NCBI GenBank assembly: GCA_004213235.1
Contig: SHAI01000050.1
Location: forward strand, 1-12,600
Direction: 5' to 3'
Source: Parvularculaceae bacterium
GTDB taxonomy: Bacteria > Pseudomonadota > Alphaproteobacteria > Caulobacterales > Parvularculaceae
Length of the DNA stretch: 12,600 bases
Made by a program: the position numbers and the translations under genes. The first letter of the stretch is position 1; the number at the start of each line of letters is the position of its first letter. Shown in pieces: positions 7,693 through 12,600 of this stretch. The notes below the pieces were generated by a model. The model did no database searches, had not been told where the DNA came from, and worked only from the letters and a program-made list of their open reading frames with translations.

Positions 7693-8037
7693 GTGATGTA
7701 CATAGCCGAATATTTCCGCGAGAACGCGAAGCCAAATGGTCACCGGGACGCGATCCCCGCCTGTGCGGGGATTGTCGGGGTCCTGGCTGCTGCGTTCAGT
7801 CTTTCGGCCTGTGCGGTAAGCGATGATCCGGCTGTAACTGTGCCCGGCAAAGATATTTGTGGTGCAGCAGAATATCGCCAGCGGATTGGCGAGAATATTG
7901 CGGCGGTTTCAATCCCCGATGACCTTTACCATCGGGTGATTGGCCCTAACACAATCGTGACAAAGGACTACCGCCCTGAGCGGCTCAATATTTATGTGGA
8001 CGATAACGGCACCATTGAACGTGTCGTGTGCGGATAA
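7693..8037 (+). CDS. Small lipoprotein of the I78 peptidase-inhibitor type, inside the atp operon
   Basis: The frame starts at GTG 7693, with ATG 7696 next; AGG at 7683-7685 serves either start. The protein is 114 residues. A long N-region (1-20) precedes a hydrophobic stretch and the lipobox LSAC (37-40), so Cys40 should be lipidated and the protein anchored facing the periplasm. The mature part fits Inhibitor_I78: CGAAEYRQRIG near the start, then RVIGPNTIVTKDYRPERLNIYVDD and the ending GTIERVVCG. Cys56 and Cys113 probably form the family's disulfide. Known I78 members inhibit serine proteases; the target here is unknown. It lies 35 bp after atpA and 203 bp before atpG on the same strand, with no terminator seen between, so co-transcription with the ATPase genes is likely. 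Codons for residues 21-27 (IPACAGI) form a perfect palindrome that looks like an inserted dispersed repeat. Confidence 0.85.
   Translation: MMYIAEYFRENAKPNGHRDAIPACAGIVGVLAAAFSLSACAVSDDPAVTVPGKDICGAAEYRQRIGENIAAVSIPDDLYHRVIGPNTIVTKDYRPERLNIYVDDNGTIERVVCG
7753..7772. repeat. REP-like palindrome inside the I78 lipoprotein gene
   Basis: ATCCCCGC (7753-7760) and GCGGGGAT (7765-7772) form a perfect 8-bp stem with the 4-nt loop CTGT. It begins on a codon boundary and is read as IPACAGI. The ATCCCCGC...GCGGGGAT pattern resembles dispersed intergenic palindromes I recall from many proteobacteria, whose translation often reads IPA-x-AGI. Only one copy lies in this window, so its repeat nature is inferred. 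Confidence 0.5.
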
Positions 8038-8240
8038 GTATTGGGCAGGGTGAGAAAATCGAAAGAGCAAAGTAAAGTACAATGCGTATGGGCACGACAT
8101 GGATGACTGGGATGATGGTGGCGGGTTCCCCATTTCCTGCATTTGAAACCCTGGCTTTGAACTCTTTCCCCGAACTTGCAGAAAAAGGCCTCTTGAACTT
8201 CGCGCCACCTTCATCTTCAACGCACTGAGCACAATAGCAA
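8038..8240. other. 203-bp spacer before atpG with a 48-codon open frame
   Basis: The spacer is unusually long for an F1 operon. It contains one ATG-initiated frame, 8082-8228, encoding 48 residues beginning MRMGTTWMTGMMVAGSPF and ending PPSSSTH. It has no clear Shine-Dalgarno and resembles no family I know, so I do not call it a gene. No terminator with a T-run and no strong promoter was found. The stretch may be 3' UTR of the I78 gene plus leader of atpG. Confidence 0.35.
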
Positions 8241-9131
8241 ATGCCCTCACTAAAAGAACTCAAAAACCGGATCGGATCGGTCAAATCGACCAAGAAGATC
8301 ACCAAGGCCAAGCAAATGGTCGCTGCGGCGAAGCTGCGCCGGGCAGAAGAGGCGGCGACCGCTGCGCGTCCTTATGCGGAGCGAATGAGCGGCGTGCTCG
8401 CCAATCTGCTGGCTGCGGCAAAGGATAGCCCCAATGCGCCGAAACTTCTCCGCGGCACGGGCAAATCGGCTGCGGACGAAACCCATCTGCTTATTGTCGC
8501 TACGGCGGATAAGGGGCTTTGCGGCGGATTTAACTCCTCCATTGTTCGCCTCGCGCGGGAGCATATCGTTAAGCTTCAGGGCGAAGGTAAAAAGGTCAAA
8601 GTCATTGCCGTTGGCCGAAAGGGCGATGACCAGTTAAAGCGCCTTTATGGTGACCTGATTGTCTGGAGAACAAACTTCGTTGATGTAAAGACGATTGGAT
8701 TTGCGCAGGCCCATGATATTGCCTCAAAAGTCCTTGACATGTTTGAGGGCGAAGAGTTCGACGTGGCAACCGTGTTCTTCGGTAAATTCAAAAACGTTGT
8801 GAGCCAGGTGCCAACCGCTCAGCAGATTATTCCGGCACAGGCACCTGACGGTGTTGACGTGCCCGACCTCAAAGGCGCTGTTTACGACTATGAGCCGTCT
8901 GAGGAAGAAATTCTCGAAACACTCCTGCCACGCTATGTCGCCGTGCAAGTCTTCCGGGCGCTGTTGGAAAACGTTGCCTCAGAACAGGCCGCTTCCATGA
9001 CGGCAATGGACAATGCAACGCGCAATGCTGGCGAGCTGATCGACAAACTAACGCTGCAATATAACCGCGCCCGTCAGGCGCAAATCACCAAAGAACTCAT
9101 TGAAATTATCTCCGGCGCGGAAGCACTTTAA
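8241..9131 (+). CDS. atpG: ATP synthase F1 subunit gamma
   Basis: Gamma is the rotating central shaft of F1 and couples proton flow through F0 to catalysis. The protein is 296 residues, close to the usual 285-300. The N-terminal coiled-coil helix is MPSLKELKNRIGSVKSTKKI followed by TKAKQMVAAAKLRRAE. The central Rossmann-like part contains IVATADKGLCGGFNSSI. The C-terminal helix has SEQAASMTAMDNATRNAGELID and ends in ITKELIEIISGAEAL, the classic family signature. No strong Shine-Dalgarno is visible before the ATG. That is notable because the usual tight junction with atpA is missing, so coupling to atpA translation cannot compensate. atpD follows after 36 bp. Confidence 0.97.
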   Translation: MPSLKELKNRIGSVKSTKKITKAKQMVAAAKLRRAEEAATAARPYAERMSGVLANLLAAAKDSPNAPKLLRGTGKSAADETHLLIVATADKGLCGGFNSSIVRLAREHIVKLQGEGKKVKVIAVGRKGDDQLKRLYGDLIVWRTNFVDVKTIGFAQAHDIASKVLDMFEGEEFDVATVFFGKFKNVVSQVPTAQQIIPAQAPDGVDVPDLKGAVYDYEPSEEEILETLLPRYVAVQVFRALLENVASEQAASMTAMDNATRNAGELIDKLTLQYNRARQAQITKELIEIISGAEAL

Positions 9132-9167
9132 TTCCGCGGCGTGTACGGACGAAAAAGGAAAATACCC

Positions 9168-10601
9168 ATGAGCAATGAAGGCCGCATTTCACAGGTCATC
9201 GGCGCGGTTGTCGATGTTGAGTTCGACGATCACCTGCCAGGGATCTTGAACGCATTGGAAACTGACAATGGCGGTAACCGCCTGGTTCTGGAGGTAGCAC
9301 AGCACCTCGGCCAGAACACGGTACGTACCATCGCGATGGACTCCTCTGAGGGGTTGGTCCGTGGCCAGAAGGTAACCGATACCGGCGAAGCGATTTCCGT
9401 GCCGGTGGGTGAGGGAACGCTTGGCCGCATCATGAACGTGATTGGCGAGCCTGTAGATGATGCCGGACCCGTGCCCCACACCAAACGCCGCGCCATCCAC
9501 CAGGAAGCGCCACCTTTCGTGGAACAGTCCACGGAAGCTGAGGTGCTCGTCACCGGGATCAAAGTTGTTGATCTTCTCTGCCCTTACGCAAAAGGCGGTA
9601 AGATTGGGCTGTTCGGTGGGGCCGGTGTTGGCAAGACCGTTTTGATCATGGAGCTGATCAACAATATCGCGAAAACCCACGGTGGTTACTCCGTGTTCGC
9701 CGGTGTTGGTGAGCGTACCCGTGAAGGTAATGACCTTTATTGGGAGATGATCGAATCGAAGGTGAATGTCGACCCGAAGGCAAATGGCGGCAATGCAGAG
9801 GGCTCAAAGGCGGCTCTGGTCTATGGCCAGATGAACGAACCACCAGGCGCACGCGCGCGTGTGGCACTGACGGGCCTTACCGTTGCGGAAGATTTCCGTG
9901 ATCAGGGGCAGGACGTTCTCTTCTTCGTTGATAACATTTTCCGCTTTACACAGGCCGGTTCGGAAGTGTCCGCCCTGCTTGGTCGTATCCCGTCGGCGGT
10001 GGGCTATCAGCCAACCCTGGCAACGGATATGGGTGGTCTGCAAGAGCGGATCACGACAACCACTAAGGGGTCCATTACATCCGTGCAGGCCATTTATGTG
10101 CCAGCGGACGACCTTACCGACCCTGCGCCGGCAACGTCCTTCTCCCACCTTGATGCGACGACGGTTTTGAACCGCGCGATTGCGGAAAAAGGCATCTACC
10201 CGGCGGTTGACCCACTCGATTCCACATCGCGTATCCTTGATCCGCGGGTGATTGGTGAGGAGCATTACAAGGTTGCGCGGGACGTCCAGGGGATTCTCCA
10301 GCGCTATAAGGCGTTGCAGGACATCATCGCCATTCTTGGTATGGATGAACTGTCTGAAGACGACAAACTGGTCGTGGCACGCGCCCGGAAGGTTGAGCGG
10401 TTCCTGTCGCAGCCATTTGACGTTGCGGAAGTCTTCACCGGATCGCCAGGCGTTCAGGTGCCACTCGATGAGACGATCAAAGGCTTTAAAGGTCTGGTTG
10501 CTGGCGATTACGACCATCTGCCTGAAGCGGCGTTCTATATGGTTGGTACCATGGACGAAGCTATGCAGAAGGCGGCTAAGCTGGCGGCAGAAGCGGCGTA
10601 A
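9168..10601 (+). CDS. atpD: ATP synthase F1 subunit beta
   Basis: Beta carries the catalytic nucleotide sites of F1. I start it at the ATG at 9168, because AAGGAA (9155-9160) lies 7 nt upstream and the protein then opens MSNEGRISQVIGAVVDVEF, as in the family. An in-frame GTG at 9141 would add nine unlike residues. The protein has 477 residues. The P-loop GGAGVGKT is at 150-157, and GERTREGNDLYWEMI holds the catalytic glutamate. FFVDNIFRFTQAGSEVSALLGRIPSAVGYQPTLATDMG is intact apart from nothing unusual in the Walker B region. The torque-transmitting loop reads DELSEDD (393-399), one conservative change from DELSEED. It ends two bases before atpC. Confidence 0.98.
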   Translation: MSNEGRISQVIGAVVDVEFDDHLPGILNALETDNGGNRLVLEVAQHLGQNTVRTIAMDSSEGLVRGQKVTDTGEAISVPVGEGTLGRIMNVIGEPVDDAGPVPHTKRRAIHQEAPPFVEQSTEAEVLVTGIKVVDLLCPYAKGGKIGLFGGAGVGKTVLIMELINNIAKTHGGYSVFAGVGERTREGNDLYWEMIESKVNVDPKANGGNAEGSKAALVYGQMNEPPGARARVALTGLTVAEDFRDQGQDVLFFVDNIFRFTQAGSEVSALLGRIPSAVGYQPTLATDMGGLQERITTTTKGSITSVQAIYVPADDLTDPAPATSFSHLDATTVLNRAIAEKGIYPAVDPLDSTSRILDPRVIGEEHYKVARDVQGILQRYKALQDIIAILGMDELSEDDKLVVARARKVERFLSQPFDVAEVFTGSPGVQVPLDETIKGFKGLVAGDYDHLPEAAFYMVGTMDEAMQKAAKLAAEAA

Positions 10602-10603
10602 CC

Positions 10604-11002
10604 ATGGCTGACAAACTGAGTTTTAATCTCGTTTCACCTGAGAAACAGCTCCTCTCGGAGGATGTGGATCAGGTGGACGTTCCGGGGGCAGACGGTATTT
10701 TTGGCGTTTTGCCGAACCATGCCCCGTTCATGTCTACACTGGCACCCGGCGTGGTGCATGTGCGCAATGGTGGCGATGAAAACCGGATCTTTGTGCGTGG
10801 TGGATTTGCAGACGTGACGCCAGCGGGCCTCACTATCCTGGCGGAAGAGGCGATCTTTGTCGCTGATCTGGATGCGCAAGAAATTGCCCGGCGGATTAAA
10901 GACTGTGAAGAAGACCTGTCTGATTCCGACACGCAGCCCGCTACGCTGGCGCGTGCCCAGGCGGAGTTGGCGCAGCTGAAAGAACTGCAAGCCGCGCTAT
11001 AG
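10604..11002 (+). CDS. atpC: ATP synthase F1 subunit epsilon
   Basis: Epsilon joins the foot of gamma to the F0 c-ring and can restrain ATP hydrolysis. At 132 residues it is a normal length. The N-terminal beta-sandwich is clear: LSFNLVSPEKQLLSEDVDQV, then PGADGIFGVLPNHAPFMSTL and FVRGGFADVTPAGLTILAEEA. The C-terminal helical hairpin (about 88-132) includes the ATLARAQAELAQLKELQAAL helix. The ATG is two bases after the atpD stop, so the pair should be translationally coupled. It is the last gene of the operon, followed 55 bp later by a strong intrinsic terminator. Confidence 0.96.
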   Translation: MADKLSFNLVSPEKQLLSEDVDQVDVPGADGIFGVLPNHAPFMSTLAPGVVHVRNGGDENRIFVRGGFADVTPAGLTILAEEAIFVADLDAQEIARRIKDCEEDLSDSDTQPATLARAQAELAQLKELQAAL

Positions 11003-11057
11003 CTTTTGTGCGGCGTGTAATGCATGCGCGCTTAATCGTTAGCATAAAGAATATGAT

Positions 11058-11090
11058 AGCCGGTAGATATCAAAATCTGCCGGCTTTTTT
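11058..11090 (+). terminator. Intrinsic terminator of the atp operon
   Basis: AGCCGGTAGAT (11058-11068) pairs with ATCTGCCGGCT (11075-11085) over 11 bp with one G-T wobble and a 6-nt loop ATCAAA. A run of six T (11085-11090) follows at once on the plus strand. The opposite strand has no T-run after the stem, so it stops the atp transcript rather than the convergent regulator gene. Confidence 0.92.
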
Positions 11091-11152
11091 GTTTGGAGCG
11101 GGGCAGGTTACAAAACTCGACACCATGGGAGCTATCCGGCGCGGCGATATTG

Positions 11153-11614
11153 TCACCCTACTGGCACGGCAGTTGAGTATTTGATGTTCTCCATGGAGAA
11201 TGATGAGGAGACATCCTGAACCGGCGCAAGGGTGATGATCTTTTTATACAGCCGATCATAATCCTGGATATCGCGGGCGAGAATTTTGGCGATATAGTCA
11301 ATGTCGCCGCTCATTCGATAAAATTCGACGACTTCCGGAATTGCAGCTACTGCGCGTGCGAACGCGTTCGTTGAGCTTTGTCGATGTTCCTGCAAGCGAA
11401 TGATTGCAAAAACGACAAGGGAATAGCCAAGCCGTTCCGCATCAAAGATGGCAACGCGATTCGTTAGGATGCCATCTTCTTCCAACCGTTTAATCCGCCG
11501 CCAACATGCATTTTGGGACAGTCCCACGGCCTCGCCAATGGCGGCGACGCTCTGGCCTGCATCTGCCTGCAAGGCCCGGATAATGTTGATATCTATCTGG
11601 TCAAATTGTCCCAT
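11153..11614 (-). CDS. Lrp/AsnC family transcriptional regulator
   Basis: This is a 153-residue DNA-binding regulator of the leucine-responsive/feast-famine family, which acts as dimers or octamers that often sense amino acids. The N-terminal winged helix-turn-helix covers about 5-60 (DQIDINIIRALQADAG, then SVAAIGEAVGLSQNACWRRI with the recognition helix, then LEEDGILTNRVAIFD). The ligand-binding RAM domain covers about 67-142 and contains EVVEFYRMSGDIDYIAKILA, where GDIDY matches the family's conserved turn. The length is typical. It converges on the atp operon terminator and diverges from the DUF6356 gene, which makes its own promoter and that neighbour plausible targets. The effector cannot be read from sequence. 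Confidence 0.93.
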   Translation of the reverse strand: MGQFDQIDINIIRALQADAGQSVAAIGEAVGLSQNACWRRIKRLEEDGILTNRVAIFDAERLGYSLVVFAIIRLQEHRQSSTNAFARAVAAIPEVVEFYRMSGDIDYIAKILARDIQDYDRLYKKIITLAPVQDVSSSFSMENIKYSTAVPVG

Positions 11615-11793
11615 TGCGTGGTCATATTATGGGTAAAAATTGCGTATATCCACAATAATTCGCATTAGATTGGTGAATGTTTCCCAGAAAAATAAGCTAT
11701 TTTTGACCGGAGGATGTCCATGCTGGTGCCGCCTCAACATGAGGGGTGGGGGCTCTTGATGTGCAAATGCGGCGATAAAAGGAGATCAGACAG
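11615..11793. promoter_or_regulatory. AT-rich divergent control region between the Lrp-type regulator and the DUF6356 gene
   Basis: The 179-bp gap has an AT-rich half next to the regulator (about 11620-11705), as expected for autoregulated Lrp-family genes. I could not assign clear -35/-10 boxes or an Lrp site. Nearer DUF6356, GGAGG (11709-11713) precedes an ATG at 11720 with ideal 6-nt spacing. This opens a 55-codon frame that ends at 11887, overlapping the DUF6356 start out of frame. A second site, AGGAG at 11780-11784, serves DUF6356. Confidence 0.5.
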
Positions 11794-12054
11794 ATGCTCA
11801 AGAAATTATTTTGCGCGCACCCCGCTAGCGTTGGCGAAACCTATTTTGAACACATGGGCCAAGCCATATCTTTCTCTCTTGCCTTGATGGGCGCGGGGCT
11901 TGCCTGTTTTTTTCACGCATTTTTGCCCTGGTGTTTTCAGCGTACCGGCCGGGACACGATCCAGCGCCTGCATCGGCGGATGGTGACTCATCGCGGCGCG
12001 CCTTTGGGGCATGAAAATACGGCATCTGCGGGGTTGCACCAAAAGGTGTCTTGA
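11794..12054 (+). CDS. Small DUF6356-type protein, one predicted membrane segment
   Basis: The 86-residue protein begins MLKKLFCAHPASVGETYFEH, which I recognise as the hallmark opening of the small alphaproteobacterial family DUF6356. AISFSLALMGAGLACFFHAFLPWCF (about 25-49) is a hydrophobic stretch long enough to cross the inner membrane. A basic segment RTGRDTIQRLHRRMVTHRG follows and should stay in the cytoplasm. Function is unknown. AGGAG lies 9 nt before the ATG, a good start. The final 20 residues are not conserved-looking. It diverges from the Lrp-type regulator; the acyltransferase gene starts 103 bp downstream, so co-transcription is possible but not shown. Confidence 0.8.
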   Translation: MLKKLFCAHPASVGETYFEHMGQAISFSLALMGAGLACFFHAFLPWCFQRTGRDTIQRLHRRMVTHRGAPLGHENTASAGLHQKVS

Positions 12055-12157
12055 AAACGAATGGGGCGACGTGGGGGTTTGATTTTACGCGCTTTCTTTA
12101 ATGCACAAAGCGCAGAATCCGATGGCAATTGGCTGGCGAATACGCGATTGTAATGCC

Positions 12158-12600
12158 ATGAACGACCCATCATCACTCCCCAATACCAACCGTCGGCACG
12201 AACGTATCGATCCGTCGACATCCCGGGCAATACGATTTCGTGGCCCCTTCTCAGAACTCTATCGGTTCATTTGCTGGGCCTATTTGAAACTGTCAGGTTG
12301 GCGGATCATGGGGGATTGGCCGGCAGATCCAAAACTGGTGGTCGTTGCTGCGCCGCATACGTCGAATTGGGACGGGATCAATATGCTCGCTGCTGCAGGT
12401 TACTACCGGGTGAAGCTACGCTGGATGGGTAAGAAGGAGCTGACGACGGGGCCGTTGGGTTTTATCGTGAAGTGGTTTGGTTGCGTGCCGGTGGAGCGCA
12501 AAGGCAACACAGACATTGTGCGGCAGATGAAAGACGCGTTCGATCAGGTCGAAAGCATGATGCTCGCCGTGGCACCTGAGGGGACGCGTGCCAAAACCCG
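12158..12600 (+). CDS. PlsC-type lysophospholipid acyltransferase (1-acylglycerol-3-phosphate acyltransferase-like), 3' end cut by window edge
   Basis: The visible 147 residues belong to the PlsC/LPLAT acyltransferase superfamily, which moves fatty acyl groups onto lysophospholipid-like acceptors at the inner membrane. Motif I, HX4D, is HTSNWD (67-72), the catalytic dyad being His67 and Asp72. The acceptor-binding block GCVPVERKG (108-116) follows, then PEGTR (140-144). The reading frame is still open at the edge. Residues 1-28 are polar and variable, so the true start could lie somewhat later; no Shine-Dalgarno precedes ATG 12158. The HTSNWDG variant occurs in short PlsC-like proteins whose acceptor may not be lysophosphatidate, so I give no gene symbol. 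Confidence 0.88.
   Translation, partial: MNDPSSLPNTNRRHERIDPSTSRAIRFRGPFSELYRFICWAYLKLSGWRIMGDWPADPKLVVVAAPHTSNWDGINMLAAAGYYRVKLRWMGKKELTTGPLGFIVKWFGCVPVERKGNTDIVRQMKDAFDQVESMMLAVAPEGTRAKT

Noticed and set aside
7753..7772. Core of a CRISPR repeat (the CCCCGC...GCGGGG pattern resembles type I-E repeats)
   Set aside because: There is only one copy, no spacers and no cas genes, and it lies in frame within a coding sequence.
9804..10517. 237-residue open frame on the minus strand opposite atpD
   Set aside because: It is wholly antisense to a strongly conserved gene, with no family resemblance; it is a shadow produced by atpD codon bias. The same holds for 5978-6556 and 9189-9680.
1..12600. A novel defence, mobile or biosynthetic system
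   Set aside because: No transposase, integrase, toxin-antitoxin pair, nuclease or biosynthetic cluster was found. The genes are housekeeping ones apart from the I78 insertion and a few small unknown proteins.

Overview
This window looks like chromosomal DNA of an alphaproteobacterium. It has a stand-alone F1-ATPase operon in the order atpH-atpA-atpG-atpD-atpC with no F0 genes beside it. priA lies immediately upstream, and proteins such as DUF1036 and DUF6356 members are, from memory, typical of this class. I cannot fix the order or genus. No tRNA, rRNA, insertion sequence, phage gene or CRISPR array is visible. Most of the window is ordinary housekeeping sequence.

Positions 1-2758 (minus strand): a DUF1036 secreted protein, then a HAD-family pyrimidine 5'-nucleotidase, then dapD (lysine/diaminopimelate synthesis). 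dapD starts inside the nucleotidase stop codon (ATGA overlap) and runs off the left edge of the window. Positions 2825-5074 (plus): priA, transcribed divergently from the DUF1036 gene across a 66-bp gap. A 436-bp non-coding stretch with two GC-rich hairpins follows.

Positions 5511-11002 (plus): the F1-ATPase operon, closed by a clear intrinsic terminator at 11058-11090. The one departure from the expected layout is between atpA and atpG. There a 583-bp spacer carries a small lipoprotein of the I78 peptidase-inhibitor type. Its signal-peptide region contains a perfect 8-bp-stem palindrome resembling dispersed proteobacterial REP elements.

Positions 11153-12600: an Lrp/AsnC-family regulator (minus) faces a small DUF6356 protein (plus) across a 179-bp AT-rich gap. 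The start of a PlsC-type lysophospholipid acyltransferase follows and is cut by the right edge.

The points most worth a second look are the I78 gene inside the ATPase operon, the palindrome embedded in that gene, and a PriA that has lost three of its eight zinc-binding cysteines. All three lost residues fall in what should be one of the two zinc sites.
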